Below, one piece after another: positions 52,837 to 63,077 of a stretch of 64,000 nucleotides of DNA (positions are counted from its first letter, which is position 1; each line of letters begins with the position of its first letter). The stretch comes from Enterobacter asburiae. GTDB taxonomy: Bacteria; Pseudomonadota; Gammaproteobacteria; Enterobacterales; Enterobacteriaceae. The DNA lies in contig NZ_VRKN01000005.1 of assembly GCF_008080435.1 (NCBI RefSeq), positions 310,001 through 374,000 of the forward strand, read 5' to 3'. The notes below the pieces were generated by a model. It was not told the DNA's origin and ran no database searches. It saw only the letters and a list, made by a program, of their open reading frames with translations. The translations under genes were made by a program, and so were the position numbers.

Positions 52837-53979
52837 TCAGGAATCTTCGGCGAGGAACAGCTCAAGAAGGGAGTTTAAGAACAGTTTGCCGTGCTCGGTT
52901 ACCTGCCAGTATTCCTCGCTCTCGGTGAGATACCCCTGGGCCAGCGCCTCGTCAATCTGCGGGCGAATCACCGACTCCGACAGCCCGGTGTAACGCGCAA
53001 ATTCCGCGCGCGGCGCGGCTTCCAGCAGACGGAAGCGGTTCATAAAGAACTCAAACGGCTTATCCGCCGCCTCAACGCCATGCTGACGCTCCAGGTAACG
53101 GCCTTCCATATACCCGCGCGGGTGGCGGGTTTTGGCGGTGCGCAGAATGCGCCCGTCCGGGAAGGTCACCTTGCCGTGTGCGCCGCAGCCAATCCCCAGA
53201 TAGTCGCCAAAGCGCCAGTAGTTCAGGTTGTGCTGACACTGATAGCCTGGCTTCGCGTACGCGGACGTTTCATATTGCTGATAGCCTGCAGCGGTTAACA
53301 GCTGGTGGCCCTGCTCGAAGATATCCCACAGCGCGTCATCATCCGGCAGCACCGGCGGGCGGGAACCGAACAGCGTGTTTGGCTCGATGGTGAGCTGATA
53401 CCACGACAGGTGCGGCGGGTTCAGTTCGATCGCCTGACGCAGGTCGTCCAGCGCCTCTTCCAGTGACTGATCCGGCAGGCCGTGCATCAAATCCAGGTTA
53501 AAGCTGCGAAGATTAAGCCCGGTCGCCAGGTTTGCCGCGCGCTTCGCCTCTTCCGGGCCGTGAATGCGCCCCAGACGTTTTAGCTTCGCTTCGCTAAAGC
53601 TCTGTACGCCGATGGAGATGCGGTTCACGCCCGCGCGCTGATAGTCGACAAAACGGTCGGCTTCCACGGTGCCGGGGTTGGCTTCCATCGTAATTTCAGC
53701 ATCCGCCGCCAGGTTCAGGCGCGCACGCACGCCGTCCAGCAGCGTCTGCATCGCCGGGCCGGACAGCAGACTCGGCGTACCGCCACCAATGAAAATGGTC
53801 TTAACTTCACGTCCCTGTGCGTAAGCGACATCGGCGTCCAGGTCGGCCAGCAGATGCGCAACGTAGTCATCGTGCGGCACTTCGCCCTTCAGCGCGTGCG
53901 AGTTGAAATCGCAGTACGGGCATTTCTGCACGCACCACGGGATGTGAATATAAAGACTCAGAGGCGGCAAATTAGCCAT
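52837..53979 (-). CDS. hemW: Radical SAM haem chaperone HemW
   Basis: A 380-residue radical SAM protein. The cluster motif CVQKCPYC and the HemW-specific QHNLNYW motif are present, together with [10 protein letters not shown] and the C-terminal HemN-like domain. HemW binds haem and delivers it to respiratory enzymes; older names call it coproporphyrinogen oxidase-like. It overlaps rdgB by eight bases. It is nearly full match to E. coli. Confidence 0.96.
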   Translation of the reverse strand: MANLPPLSLYIHIPWCVQKCPYCDFNSHALKGEVPHDDYVAHLLADLDADVAYAQGREVKTIFIGGGTPSLLSGPAMQTLLDGVRARLNLAADAEITMEANPGTVEADRFVDYQRAGVNRISIGVQSFSEAKLKRLGRIHGPEEAKRAANLATGLNLRSFNLDLMHGLPDQSLEEALDDLRQAIELNPPHLSWYQLTIEPNTLFGSRPPVLPDDDALWDIFEQGHQLLTAAGYQQYETSAYAKPGYQCQHNLNYWRFGDYLGIGCGAHGKVTFPDGRILRTAKTRHPRGYMEGRYLERQHGVEAADKPFEFFMNRFRLLEAAPRAEFARYTGLSESVIRPQIDEALAQGYLTESEEYWQVTEHGKLFLNSLLELFLAEDS

Positions 53980-54565
53980 TACGCAGTGCTTCCAGTAACA
54001 GTTTCAGCGCGCGTCCACGGTGGGAAATCGCGCTTTTCTCTTCGCGGGTCAGTTCCGCAGCGGTTTTGCCCTCAGACGGGACAAAGAAAATCGGGTCGTA
54101 GCCAAAGCCACCGTTGCCAGCCGCTTCACGGGTAATCACGCCCGGCCAGCTGCCGTGGCAGACGATCGGCGTAGGGTCTTCCGCGTGACGCATATAGACC
54201 AGCACGCAGTGGAACTGCGCGGTCCGCTGTTCGTCCGGTACGTCTTTCAGGGCGACAAGCAGCTTTTCCAGATTCTGCTGGTCGGTGGCGTCAACGCCGG
54301 AATAGCGCGCAGAGTAAATCCCCGGCGCACCGCCGAGAAAATCCACGGCCAGGCCGGAGTCGTCGGCAATCGCGGGCAGACCAGTTACCTGCGCGGCGTG
54401 GCGCGCTTTCAGGATCGCGTTTTCAATAAACGTCAGCCCCGTCTCTTCGGCGGACTCCACGCCAAGATCGGTCTGGGCAACCACATCCAGCCCAAAATCA
54501 TTTAATAGCGAGGCCAGCTCGCGCACTTTACCGGCATTGCCGGTCGCGAGAACAACTTTCTGCAT
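53972..54565 (-). CDS. rdgB: XTP/dITP diphosphatase RdgB
   Basis: A 197-residue house-cleaning pyrophosphatase that removes dITP and XTP. It starts [20 protein letters not shown], with the phosphate-binding TGNAGK motif, and has [25 protein letters not shown] and SHRGRALK. It is co-directional with yggU (three bases apart) and hemW. Confidence 0.97.
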   Translation of the reverse strand: MQKVVLATGNAGKVRELASLLNDFGLDVVAQTDLGVESAEETGLTFIENAILKARHAAQVTGLPAIADDSGLAVDFLGGAPGIYSARYSGVDATDQQNLEKLLVALKDVPDEQRTAQFHCVLVYMRHAEDPTPIVCHGSWPGVITREAAGNGGFGYDPIFFVPSEGKTAAELTREEKSAISHRGRALKLLLEALRNG

Positions 54566-54568
54566 GGT

Positions 54569-54865
54569 TTAGTCCTGTTCTTTCAGAGCCGCGACTTCCG
54601 TCGGGATAGATTGCGGATTAAGGATTTTTACCTGTTTATGTCGCCCGAGTTCACCTTTTTCAATGATGACCTGGCTTTTGGCGACGCGAAACTGTTTTGC
54701 CAGATATTTGGTCAGATGCGCGTTCGCCTGGCCGTCAACCGGCGGGGCGGTGATGGCGACTTTTAACTCGTCGCCATGCAGCCCAACAATACTGTCACGG
54801 CTGGCTTTTGGCTGAATATACAACCGTAAAACCAGCCCGTCAGCGCAGGTGTTTACTGCACTCAT
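54569..54865 (-). CDS. yggU: DUF167 protein YggU
   Basis: A 98-residue small protein. The ATG at 54865 overlaps the yggT stop (ATGA) and matches the E. coli start MSAV; an ATG at 54877 is in frame. Typical segments are [35 protein letters not shown] and [13 protein letters not shown]. The role is unknown. Confidence 0.93.
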   Translation of the reverse strand: MSAVNTCADGLVLRLYIQPKASRDSIVGLHGDELKVAITAPPVDGQANAHLTKYLAKQFRVAKSQVIIEKGELGRHKQVKILNPQSIPTEVAALKEQD

Positions 54866-55428
54866 AGCGCCATCCACAGCCCCGGCAGCAGCATATTGCC
54901 CGTGGACTGTAACAGCTCAGCGATCCCCATGTTGACCACATAGAGCAGCAGAACCAGGATCATCGGGGAAAAATCGATGCCGCCCATAGACGGAAGCAGG
55001 TTACGGATCGGACGCAGCAGCGGTTCGGCCAGCTGAATCAAGGCATACTCCACCGGGCTACGCCCCTGGCTCACCCAGCTCATGATCGCCATCACCAGCA
55101 GCACCCAGAAGATCAGCAACCCGACGGTTTTGATCAGAATCAGGACGGCGGCAATCCAGATAATCGGCTGGAAGGTAATGACCATAAACAGCACGATCGC
55201 TTTGATAACGCTCAGAATAAACGCCACCAGCAGAGACGAACTGTCGATAGGACCCATGGCCGGGATAATGCGGCGCAGCGGTCCGACAATAGGTTGCGTG
55301 ATTTTCACGACAAACTGGGAGAACGGATTGTAAAAGTCACAGCGGGCCCACTGCATCCAGACGCGCAGCAAAAGCGCCATCGTATACAGCTCAAGCACAG
55401 TTGAGAGCAGGAAAGTCAACGTCTTCAT
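54862..55428 (-). CDS. yggT: YggT-family inner-membrane protein
   Basis: A 188-residue membrane protein with two YggT repeats. Each starts with hydrophobic helices and contains the [20 protein letters not shown] or [16 protein letters not shown] segment. E. coli YggT is linked to osmotic stress tolerance; relatives help cell division or membrane organisation. It lies between yggS and yggU, 21 bases downstream of yggS. Confidence 0.95.
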   Translation of the reverse strand: MKTLTFLLSTVLELYTMALLLRVWMQWARCDFYNPFSQFVVKITQPIVGPLRRIIPAMGPIDSSSLLVAFILSVIKAIVLFMVITFQPIIWIAAVLILIKTVGLLIFWVLLVMAIMSWVSQGRSPVEYALIQLAEPLLRPIRNLLPSMGGIDFSPMILVLLLYVVNMGIAELLQSTGNMLLPGLWMAL

Positions 55429-55449
55429 GGCGTTCCTCAGGTTTCCTTA

Positions 55450-56151
55450 TTATTTTGAGTAGTCGCGCGCACCGAAAATTGCCGTGCCGATGCGCACCAT
55501 AGTGCTGCCTGCCGCGATGGCGGCTTCCATATCATCCGACATGCCCAGAGAAAGCGTGTCTACCGTGTTATAGCGCGCTTTAAGCGCCTCAAATGCTACA
55601 GCCATTTGCTGTGCCACGGCAAACTGCCTTTCATAACTTGACTCAGGTGCCGGAATTGCCATCAGCCCGCGCAGGGTTAAGCGCGGCAGTGCGGCCACCT
55701 CGGCGGCCAGCGCGTCCAGCTCGCTCAGCGTGATGCCGGACTTGCTGTTTTCGTCGCTGATGTTGACCTGAATAAGCACGTTGAGTGCAGGCATTTCTGC
55801 CGGACGCTGGTCATTCAGACGGGTAGCAATACGCAGACGGTCGATGGTATGGCACCAGTCGAAGTGCTCTGCCACCAGACGGCTTTTGTTCGACTGCAGC
55901 GGGCCAATAAAGTGCCATTGCAGATCCGTCTTCCCCTGTTCCTGGAAGTAGCGAATTTTATCCACGCCTTCCTGCACGTAGTTTTCACCAAACGCCCGCT
56001 GGCCTGCATCAATCGCTTCTGCGATGGCGCTCGCAGGCTTGGTTTTGCTGACTGCAAGCAGCGTAATTTCTTCTGAAGCCCGGCCGCAACGCGTTGCAGC
56101 GGCTGAGATTTTGTTCCGGACCTGTGCCAGGTTATGCGCAATGTCGTTCAT
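55450..56151 (-). CDS. yggS: PLP homeostasis protein YggS
   Basis: A 233-residue alanine-racemase-like single-domain protein that binds pyridoxal phosphate through the Lys in LLAVSKTKPAS. Other marks are FGENYVQEGVDKI, WHFIGPLQSNK, ISDENSKSG and LSLGMSDDMEAAI. It balances PLP and amino-acid pools. It is the first gene of the leftward yggS-yggT-yggU-rdgB-hemW group and divergent from yggR, 17 bases away. Confidence 0.97.
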   Translation of the reverse strand: MNDIAHNLAQVRNKISAAATRCGRASEEITLLAVSKTKPASAIAEAIDAGQRAFGENYVQEGVDKIRYFQEQGKTDLQWHFIGPLQSNKSRLVAEHFDWCHTIDRLRIATRLNDQRPAEMPALNVLIQVNISDENSKSGITLSELDALAAEVAALPRLTLRGLMAIPAPESSYERQFAVAQQMAVAFEALKARYNTVDTLSLGMSDDMEAAIAAGSTMVRIGTAIFGARDYSK

Positions 56152-56168
56152 TTTCCGAGGAGTAGTCT

Positions 56169-57149
56169 ATGGATGTGGAAGAAATGGTGGCCCTTAGTGT
56201 AAAGCATAACGTCTCCGATCTACACCTGTGCAGTGATTCGCCACCGCGCTGGCGCAGATTAGGCCGGCTTGAGCCTGCTCCCTTTCCACCTCCCGACGTT
56301 GGGGCATTATTAAAAGCGTGGCTCAACGATGAGCAGCAGGGAGCATGGTGGGCAAGCGGGCAGGTGGATTTTGCCGCGACGGTGACGGGAGGCCAGCGTC
56401 TGCGCGGCAGTGCCTTTAAGCAGATGAGCGGTATCTCTGTGACGTTGCGGCTGTTGCCGCGTACCTGCCCGCAACTCACTTCGCTGGGCGCGCCGCGGGC
56501 AATCCCGGAACTGTTATCCAATGACGCCGGGCTGATTCTGGTGACGGGGGCGACCGGCAGCGGCAAATCCACTACGCTGGCAGCGATGGTCGATTTTCTC
56601 AACCACCATGCTGACGGCCATATCCTCACGCTTGAAGATCCGGTGGAGTTTATCTACCAGAGTGAACGTTGCCTGATCCAGCAGCGGGAGATAGGTCAGC
56701 ACAGCCCGTCATTTGCCGAAGCGCTGCGCAGTGCCTTACGCCAGGATCCGGACGTGATTCTGCTGGGAGAGTTGCGCGACAGCGAAACGATCCGCCTGGC
56801 GCTCACGGCGGCGGAAACCGGACATCTGGTGCTGGCGACGCTGCATACGCGCGGGGCATCGCAGGCGATTGAACGGCTGGTCGATACGTTCCCGGCACAG
56901 GAGAAAGATCCGGTGCGCAACCAGCTGGCCGGCAGCCTGCGGGCGGTGCTGGCGCAGAGGCTGCTTCCCGATCTACAGGGCGGACGCGTTGCGCTGTATG
57001 AACTGCTGGTGAACACCGCAGCGGCGGCGAATCTCATTCGTGAAGGGAAAACGTGGCAACTGCCCGGCATCATCCAAACCGGTCAGCAGGCAGGAATGCA
57101 GAACTTTGACCAAAGCCTGGCGGAGAGACGGGCGCAGGGGCGGCTGTAG
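56169..57149 (+). CDS. yggR: PilT-like retraction ATPase homologue YggR
   Basis: A 326-residue secretion/retraction ATPase. Walker A is GATGSGKST, with the Asp box LTLEDPVEFIY, Walker B DPDVILLGELRD and the His box TGHLVLATLHTRGA. No type IV pilus genes occur nearby, so its machine, if any, is elsewhere. It matches E. coli YggR in place and length. It is the only rightward gene here, convergent with ruvX. Confidence 0.93.
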   Translation: MDVEEMVALSVKHNVSDLHLCSDSPPRWRRLGRLEPAPFPPPDVGALLKAWLNDEQQGAWWASGQVDFAATVTGGQRLRGSAFKQMSGISVTLRLLPRTCPQLTSLGAPRAIPELLSNDAGLILVTGATGSGKSTTLAAMVDFLNHHADGHILTLEDPVEFIYQSERCLIQQREIGQHSPSFAEALRSALRQDPDVILLGELRDSETIRLALTAAETGHLVLATLHTRGASQAIERLVDTFPAQEKDPVRNQLAGSLRAVLAQRLLPDLQGGRVALYELLVNTAAAANLIREGKTWQLPGIIQTGQQAGMQNFDQSLAERRAQGRL

Positions 57150-57159
57150 GCCCCTGTGT

Positions 57160-57576
57160 TTAAAAGCCCTGTTCGAAATAGCTTTCGAGGATAATGACGG
57201 CAGAAGCGGAGTCCACGCTGCCTTTGTTGAGCGCCCGGAAGCCGCCGTGCTCAAACAGGCCCGCACGCGCTTCGACGGTGCTGAGACGCTCGTCGTGAAG
57301 CTTCACGGAGACGCCAAAGCGGCCATGGATTTTATTAGCGAACTTACGCGCCCGGGCGGTAAGCGGCTGTTCTGTACCGTCCATGTTCAGCGGCAGACCA
57401 ACAATTACGTCATCCGGCTGCCACTCTTTGAGCAGACGCTCGATAAGAGTCCAGTCTGGCGTGCCGTCATTAGCCTTCAGGGCCGTGAGCGGACGCGCGG
57501 TACCGGTGATGCGCTGACCGACAGCAACGCCAATACTTTTGGTACCAAAATCGAAGGCCAGAAGTGTCCCGCTCAT
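57160..57576 (-). CDS. ruvX: RNase H-fold nuclease RuvX (YqgF)
   Basis: A 138-residue protein with the RNase H-like N-terminus [17 protein letters not shown] (first acidic residue), [19 protein letters not shown], and [11 protein letters not shown]. It acts in 16S rRNA 5' end processing and was proposed as a Holliday junction nuclease. Its start overlaps the end of yqgE. Confidence 0.96.
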   Translation of the reverse strand: MSGTLLAFDFGTKSIGVAVGQRITGTARPLTALKANDGTPDWTLIERLLKEWQPDDVIVGLPLNMDGTEQPLTARARKFANKIHGRFGVSVKLHDERLSTVEARAGLFEHGGFRALNKGSVDSASAVIILESYFEQGF

Positions 57577-58136
57577 CAGGCGTGCCCCGCTACGCCGGGC
57601 ATGGTCAGAATATCAATACCAATCAGTTTCGCTGCATCACGCCAGCGATCGGCGATGGGGGTTTTAAACAGGATATTCATGTCCGCAGGCGCGGTAAGCC
57701 AGGCGTTATCGAGGATCTCTTGCTCAAGCTGGCCTTTCTCCCACGACGAATAGCCCAGCGCCACCAGCACTTCGGAAGGCTGCTCAGCGGTGCCCAGCGT
57801 TTCGAGCACGTCACGCGAGGTGGTGATGACGGTGTTATCCGAGATTCGAATGCTGGAAGAGAATACCGGCGGCGTATGCAGGATAAAACCGCGATCTTCT
57901 GCAAGAGGTCCACCCAGCATCACGGGCTTATCAAGCCGGATTTCCGGCAGTCGCGCTTCAGCCGGGATTTTCAGCTTGTCCAGAATTCCTTCAACCTGAA
58001 GATTTTCCAGCGGTTTATTGATGATAATACCCATCGCGCCGTCTTCATTGTATTCACAAATATAAACTACAGCGCGGCGAAAAATCGGGTCCTGGAGAGC
58101 AGGCATGGCAATAAGAAAGTGATGCTGTAAATTCAT
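57576..58136 (-). CDS. yqgE: DUF179 protein YqgE
   Basis: A 186-residue protein matching E. coli Yqg[56 protein letters not shown] and [15 protein letters not shown]. No active site is obvious. It is upstream of ruvX in an operon with gshB, 87 bases after gshB. Confidence 0.96.
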   Translation of the reverse strand: MNLQHHFLIAMPALQDPIFRRAVVYICEYNEDGAMGIIINKPLENLQVEGILDKLKIPAEARLPEIRLDKPVMLGGPLAEDRGFILHTPPVFSSSIRISDNTVITTSRDVLETLGTAEQPSEVLVALGYSSWEKGQLEQEILDNAWLTAPADMNILFKTPIADRWRDAAKLIGIDILTMPGVAGHA

Positions 58137-58223
58137 TGTCAGAGGTACTGTTTCCTGGTTTAAAAAGCGACAGCGCCCAGTATGGGGACAAACACAGACG
58201 CTGTCACTAATAGTATTGTTAGG

Positions 58224-59171
58224 TTATTTCTGTAAACGTTTTTCGATAGCATCCATCAGCATGCCGGTGATCGAAATCGGGAATTCCGCTTCAATTTCAC
58301 GAATGCAGGTCGGGCTGGTGACGTTCACTTCGGTAAGACGATCGCCGATGATATCCAGACCAACGAAGATCAGGCCTTTGGCCTTCAGCGTCGGGCCAAC
58401 GCGGCGGGCAATTTCCCAGTCGCTTTCGGTCAGAGGGCGCGGCTCGCCGCGGCCACCGGCCGCCAGGTTACCGCGAGTTTCGCCACCCTGCGGGATACGG
58501 GCCAGGCAGTAAGGAACCGGTTCGCCATCCACGACCAGCACGCGCTTGTCGCCGTCTTTGATCGCTGGAATATAGTTCTGTGCCATGCAGTAACGCGTGC
58601 CCAGTTCGGTCAGCGTTTCGGCAATCACACCAATGTTCGGGTCGCTCTCTTTCACGCGGAAAATCGACGCGCCGCCCATGCCGTCCAGCGGCTTCATAAT
58701 GATATCGCCGTGCTTCTGCCAGAATGCCTTCAACTGCGCTTTGCTGCGGGTCACCAGGGTTTCCGGCGTCAGGTCAGAGAACCAGGCGGTGTAGAGCTTC
58801 TCATTGCAGTCGCGCAGGCTCTGCGGTTTGTTGACGATCAGGGTACCTTTCTCTTCTGCACGCTCAAGGATGTAAGTGCTGTAGATGTACTCGGTGTCGA
58901 ACGGCGGATCTTTACGCATCAGGATGACGTTGAGGTCGGCCAGGGCAATGTCCTGCTCGGTGCCAAATTCGTACCATTTGTCGTAGTTCTGCTCGACGTT
59001 AACGATGCGGGTGCGCGCCCGGGCTTCACCGTTGATCAGGTAAAGATCGTTCATCTCCATATAGTGGAGTTCATAGCCGCGACGCTGCGCTTCCAGCAGC
59101 ATGGCGAAGCTGGAATCTTTCTTGATGTTAATGTTTGCGATGGGGTCCATCACGATGCCGAGCTTGATCAT
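58224..59171 (-). CDS. gshB: Glutathione synthetase GshB
   Basis: A 315-residue ATP-grasp enzyme that joins gamma-glutamylcysteine and glycine. The ATG at 59171 gives MIKLGIVMDPIANINIKKDS; upstream frame extension into the rsmE gap is not family-like. ATP-grasp signs are IMKPLDGMGGASIF, KRVLVVDGEPVPY and the Gly-rich ETRGNLAAGGRGE loop. The end NVTSPTCIREIE is as in E. coli. Confidence 0.97.
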   Translation of the reverse strand: MIKLGIVMDPIANINIKKDSSFAMLLEAQRRGYELHYMEMNDLYLINGEARARTRIVNVEQNYDKWYEFGTEQDIALADLNVILMRKDPPFDTEYIYSTYILERAEEKGTLIVNKPQSLRDCNEKLYTAWFSDLTPETLVTRSKAQLKAFWQKHGDIIMKPLDGMGGASIFRVKESDPNIGVIAETLTELGTRYCMAQNYIPAIKDGDKRVLVVDGEPVPYCLARIPQGGETRGNLAAGGRGEPRPLTESDWEIARRVGPTLKAKGLIFVGLDIIGDRLTEVNVTSPTCIREIEAEFPISITGMLMDAIEKRLQK

Positions 59172-59190
59172 GTTCTTCTCCGTTAATGCT

Positions 59191-59922
59191 TCAACCCAGA
59201 TCGCCAAACCGTACCTGTAGCGCGGTAATGGCCGTGAGTGCCGTTGTCTCAGTGCGCAGAACGCGAGGTCCCAACAGAATATCAGTAAACTGGTAACGTG
59301 CCGTCATCGCAATTTCATCCGCTGAAAGTCCACCTTCGGGGCCAATCAGCAGGCGTACGCGCTCAACGGGCAAGGGCAGCGTATTGATGCTGGCGCTGGC
59401 GCGCGGATGAAGATTGAGCTTAAGCCCGCTGTCCTCTTCAGCACACCACTCCTCCAGATCCATCGCCGGGCGGATCTCCGGAATACGGTTGCGACCGCTC
59501 TGTTCGCAAGCCGCAATGGCAATTTTCTGCCACTGCTGGATCTTTTTGTTCAGACGTTCCGCATCCAGTTTAACGCCACAGCGTTCAGAAAAAAGTGGCG
59601 TAATGAGGCTTACACCCAGTTCGATGGATTTCTGAATCGTGAACTCCATTTTCTCGCCGCGCGACATCACCTGGCCCAGATGGATGTGCAGCGGAGATTC
59701 CCGGTCATCCACTTCGCCACGCAGGACGTTAACGTGTACGCTTTTTTTATCAGACCGCGTGATTTCTGCGTCGAAAACCTGGTTCGAGCCGTCGAACAGC
59801 TGTATTGCCTGACCTGCGCCCATGCGCAGCACGCGGCCAACATGGTTGGCGGCGTCATCAGACAGGGCGATTTCGCGGCCTGCGGTAATCAGTTCAGGAT
59901 GGTAAATGCGGGGAATGCGCAT
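59191..59922 (-). CDS. rsmE: 16S rRNA (uracil(1498)-N(3))-methyltransferase RsmE
   Basis: A 243-residue SPOUT methyltransferase. The start at 59922 gives [12 protein letters not shown], as in E. coli; an ATG five codons earlier is in frame. The SPOUT knot has [13 protein letters not shown] and [17 protein letters not shown]. It methylates U1498 of 16S rRNA. It lies 19 bases ahead of gshB. Confidence 0.97.
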   Translation of the reverse strand: MRIPRIYHPELITAGREIALSDDAANHVGRVLRMGAGQAIQLFDGSNQVFDAEITRSDKKSVHVNVLRGEVDDRESPLHIHLGQVMSRGEKMEFTIQKSIELGVSLITPLFSERCGVKLDAERLNKKIQQWQKIAIAACEQSGRNRIPEIRPAMDLEEWCAEEDSGLKLNLHPRASASINTLPLPVERVRLLIGPEGGLSADEIAMTARYQFTDILLGPRVLRTETTALTAITALQVRFGDLG

Positions 59923-59973
59923 AGTCAGAAATTCCATGTGTCATGCGATATAAGCGAATTGCCGTAGTGTAGG

Positions 59974-60681
59974 TTAGCTCTTTTGCGCCTGGCAAGCCCG
60001 CTGGACGTAAGGGTTGTGATTCCCCTGGACTCTGGCGATACGTTCGTCGCGCTGGCATTCCCACTCCGTCACCGGGTATTGCTTGTCCCAGGCGTTGAAC
60101 AGCTGCGTCTGCTGGCGGGAGAGGTTGAGGTCGTAACGGTCACGCATATAGAAATAGGTGCGGGCAATGCTGCCGCGTGCGCGGGCAGGGGGCTCGGCGA
60201 CTTTCTCTTTAAAATCAACCTTCATACCGCACTGACCGTACTGGCCTTCGCCACCGTTCCACTGGCTGTACATGAAATTACCGCGGTCGCCGTTCACTTC
60301 ACCTACGGCAGGCTGCAGGTTATGCATATCGCTTTCCATCTGGCGATAAACCGGATCTTTGGCGCAGTTTTTACGTCCGCCATCCTGCCAGCACTGGCGC
60401 TGGTGGCCAAACTGCCAGGCCGGAACGACATGTTCCCATTCAATACGGCTGGCGCGGTTTTCGTTTTTACGCACCTTATAGCCGCAGGATTCGAGGTCAA
60501 CGACCCCTTTTTTACCCTGCCAGTTAATTTTACAGCCGCAGTAGAAATCGCCCGGCACATCGGCGTTCACCTTCACGCCTGCAGCCTTGGCCTGGGAAAA
60601 ACTGTTGATACCGTCGGCCAGAGCATGGCCTGAGAGCGCCGTCGTCAGAAAGGCGACCGCGAGAGAAAAATTACGGGACAT
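59974..60681 (-). CDS. endA: Periplasmic endonuclease I (EndA)
   Basis: A 235-residue nuclease, the same length as E. coli EndA from the ATG at 60681. The signal peptide ends SGHALA, with mature start [10 protein letters not shown]. The active-site region is [20 protein letters not shown], and [14 protein letters not shown] follows. Eight Cys residues can form disulphides. It cuts double-stranded DNA without sequence preference in the periplasm. Confidence 0.97.
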   Translation of the reverse strand: MSRNFSLAVAFLTTALSGHALADGINSFSQAKAAGVKVNADVPGDFYCGCKINWQGKKGVVDLESCGYKVRKNENRASRIEWEHVVPAWQFGHQRQCWQDGGRKNCAKDPVYRQMESDMHNLQPAVGEVNGDRGNFMYSQWNGGEGQYGQCGMKVDFKEKVAEPPARARGSIARTYFYMRDRYDLNLSRQQTQLFNAWDKQYPVTEWECQRDERIARVQGNHNPYVQRACQAQKS

Positions 60682-60775
60682 CTTACACTCCGTGTCAAAA
60701 CGAGCCCGCAACGTAACGAATGTTGTTCCTGTATGCAATCAGTCAGATCAGGAAAGTTCCTGAAAGTTCAGATGA

Positions 60776-61273
60776 TTATTCCGCAACCAGCGGCTCGCCG
60801 CATTTGACGCAGCGGTAAGTGGCCTCGCCGCGCACCACGCGATTATGGCGGCGAACGGTAAGCTGGTGCTGCTGACACTGGCAGCGGTAGGGGAAGGTAT
60901 TGCGGCGCACCGATTCCAGCTCGAACTGATGGGTACGGCGTGCCGGAACGCCGAGCACCGCTTCCATCATCCACTTCCACTCTTTCCCATGGGGCGCGAC
61001 GCGTCCAAAGTGTTTCCACACCAGCAGATGCGCCAGCTCGTGCGGTACCACTTCCTCGATAAACGCCTGCTGGTTTTCCATCATGAGCACCGGGTTAAGG
61101 CGGATCTCATAAGGCTCGAGCCAGGCGGTGCCGGCCGCGGTTCCGCGCTGCTGATAAACGATCTTAGGTTCAGGGTAATTGCGACCGAGCTTCAGGTTTG
61201 CCTGGGCGAGTTTTTCCCGCAGGCTGCGCATAACGGCTTGTTGAAGGGCGATGGGGAGACGGGATGCTTTCAT
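60776..61273 (-). CDS. sprT: SprT-family zinc metalloprotease-like protein
   Basis: A 165-residue protein with the zinc motif HELAH in [20 protein letters not shown] and a C-terminal zinc ribbon with Cys pairs (YRCQCQQH and YRCVKCGE). It matches E. coli SprT, whose role is not settled; eukaryotic Spartan relatives digest DNA-protein crosslinks. It lies upstream of endA by 94 bases and downstream of galP. Confidence 0.95.
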   Translation of the reverse strand: MKASRLPIALQQAVMRSLREKLAQANLKLGRNYPEPKIVYQQRGTAAGTAWLEPYEIRLNPVLMMENQQAFIEEVVPHELAHLLVWKHFGRVAPHGKEWKWMMEAVLGVPARRTHQFELESVRRNTFPYRCQCQQHQLTVRRHNRVVRGEATYRCVKCGEPLVAE

Positions 61274-61331
61274 AGGGGCAGAGCATAAAGCGCGAAGCGG
61301 GGAGGCGCAAGCGGCGCCTCCCGCAAGAAGA

Positions 61332-62687
61332 TTAGTCGTGGGCGCCGATTTCGCGCAGAGGACGACCTTTCATCAGGTTACGTTCAATATGTTCCAGAGA
61401 AACGTGTTTAGTTTCTGGAACCAGCCAGATGGTCAGCACAATAAAGAAGATATTCAGACCAGCGTAGACCCAGAAGGTGTTCGCGTTGCCCAGGGTATTG
61501 AGCATGGTCAGGAACGTTGCGCCGACGATCATGTTGGCAATCCAGTTGGTTGCGGTAGAGCAGGTGATACCAAAATCACGCCCTTTCAGCGGCTGGATCT
61601 CAGAGCACAGCACCCAAATCAGCGGGCCGGCGCTCATCGCAAATCCGACGATAAACATCAGCAGCATGCCTACCGCAAAGTACTGGGCGGTTGGTGAGTG
61701 AATGCCCACATGCATCATGGTACCGAGGATACCCATACCGACCGCCATCACCAGGAAGCCGAGCGTCAGGGTTGGCTTACGTCCCCAGCGGTCCACCAGA
61801 CCGATGGCGATAAAGGTCGCCAGCACGTTGGTCAGACCCACGATAACGGTCCCCCACATCTGCTCGGTGGTGTTGGTATAGCCCGCCAGCTCAAAGATTT
61901 TTGGCGCGTAATACATGATGACGTTCATCCCGGTGAACTGCTGCATCACCTGAAGCAGTACCCCGAGGAACACCGCACGGCGGAAGTTGCTGTTCTCTTT
62001 AAACAGCGCCCAGCCGGACTGTTTGACCTTCAGGCTTTCGCGGATCTCTTCCAGCTCGTTTTTCGCTTCCGCGCTGGTATCGCGCAGGCGCAACAGCACT
62101 CGTTCGGCATCGTGGAAGCGGCGCTTCGCGGCAAACCAGCGCGGGCTGTCCGGGAGGAAGAAGACGCCAATCAGCAGCAGAATGGCCGGGATGATGATCA
62201 CGCCGAGCATCCAGCGCCATGCGCCGCTGTAGCTGAACGCGGTATCGGAAAGGTAAGCACCCAGAATACCGATGGTGATCATGAGCTGGTACATCGAAAT
62301 CATACTGCCGCGGATTTTCTCCGGCGCGATTTCAGACAAGTACAGCGGTGCGGTATAGGACGCCACGCCCACGGCGAGGCCGAGCAGCACGCGGGAAACC
62401 AGCAGGACCTCAACGTTAGGCGCTGCGGCAGAGAAGAGTGAACCGGCAACGAACAGGATCGCGCCGATCATCAGGCTCTTTTTACGCCCGAGTTTGAAGG
62501 AGAGCCAGCCGCTGCCGACGGCCCCGACGGCGGCGCCGAACATCATGGAGCTAACGACCCACTCCTGGGTGTGAGCGCTAATCTGGAACTCGTCAGTGAT
62601 GAAAGGTAATGCACCGGCAATCACGCCGATATCCAGGCCAAAAAGTAATCCTGCCAGGGCGGCGAGGAAACAGACGAAGAATGTCAT
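61332..62687 (-). CDS. galP: Galactose:proton symporter GalP (start region frameshifted)
   Basis: A 451-residue sugar transporter in the open frame, 13 residues shorter than E. coli GalP (464). Twelve membrane segments are visible. Sugar-porter motifs are [44 protein letters not shown] and [12 protein letters not shown]. The usual start, ATG at 62728 behind GGAGG, opens [14 protein letters not shown] and then stops. One added A in the run of five at 62712-62716 would restore the normal N-terminus and join the frame at MTFF. So either galP is a recent pseudogene, or it starts at 62687 without a good ribosome-binding site, or the base is a sequence error. Confidence 0.88.
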   Translation of the reverse strand: MTFFVCFLAALAGLLFGLDIGVIAGALPFITDEFQISAHTQEWVVSSMMFGAAVGAVGSGWLSFKLGRKKSLMIGAILFVAGSLFSAAAPNVEVLLVSRVLLGLAVGVASYTAPLYLSEIAPEKIRGSMISMYQLMITIGILGAYLSDTAFSYSGAWRWMLGVIIIPAILLLIGVFFLPDSPRWFAAKRRFHDAERVLLRLRDTSAEAKNELEEIRESLKVKQSGWALFKENSNFRRAVFLGVLLQVMQQFTGMNVIMYYAPKIFELAGYTNTTEQMWGTVIVGLTNVLATFIAIGLVDRWGRKPTLTLGFLVMAVGMGILGTMMHVGIHSPTAQYFAVGMLLMFIVGFAMSAGPLIWVLCSEIQPLKGRDFGITCSTATNWIANMIVGATFLTMLNTLGNANTFWVYAGLNIFFIVLTIWLVPETKHVSLEHIERNLMKGRPLREIGAHD

Positions 62688-62793
62688 CGCCTTGTTGGAC
62701 GTACGCCCCTGTTTTTATTGTCAGGCATTATGCCCTCCAGTTGGGTTATCAGTTTTATTGATGTAAAGGGTAGGTGAGTGACCCGTAAAAATA

Positions 62794-62809
62794 TGTGAGA
62801 TTAATCACA
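62794..62809 (-). promoter_or_regulatory. CRP site upstream of galP
   Basis: TGTGAGATTAATCACA is a near-perfect palindromic CRP site (TGTGA-N6-TCACA). It lies 66 bases upstream of the normal galP start, next to a GalR/GalS operator. Confidence 0.85.
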
Positions 62810-62812
62810 TTG

Positions 62813-62828
62813 GTGTAATCGGTTACAC
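62813..62828 (-). promoter_or_regulatory. GalR/GalS operator (external)
   Basis: GTGTAATCGGTTACAC fits the GalR/GalS palindrome (GTGTAANCGNTTACAC). It abuts the CRP site, as in the gal regulon. Confidence 0.87.
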
Positions 62829-62994
62829 TAACGTGAAACCGTAAAAATAATTAAAGCTTTGAAAATATAGAGGTAAACGAGGTGATGTGCATCGCGTTTG
62901 TTTGAATTTCGGACTTAACTGAAATGAAATGTAACAGCAGAAGAAAGGCGATCAAGCAAAGAGAATATTCTGAAAGCGGGATATATTCGGCATG

Positions 62995-63010
62995 GTGTAA
63001 GCGGTTTCAA
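62995..63010 (-). promoter_or_regulatory. Second GalR/GalS-like operator
   Basis: GTGTAAGCGGTTTCAA matches the operator left arm well and the right arm with two changes. It lies 182 bases upstream of the first operator, so repression by looping or joint control is possible. Weaker than the first. Confidence 0.6.
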
Positions 63011-63036
63011 ACATTGCCGCCACCCGACACAAAAAA

Positions 63037-63058
63037 AGGCCAGCACAAAGGCTGGCCT
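63037..63058 (-). terminator. metK terminator
   Basis: AGGCCAGC and GCTGGCCT form an 8-bp stem around ACAAAG. In the leftward direction it is followed by a run of T (seven A at 63030-63036 on the given strand). It lies 20 bases after the metK stop. Confidence 0.9.
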
Positions 63059-63077
63059 GTTTAACGCTGTCGGTCGA

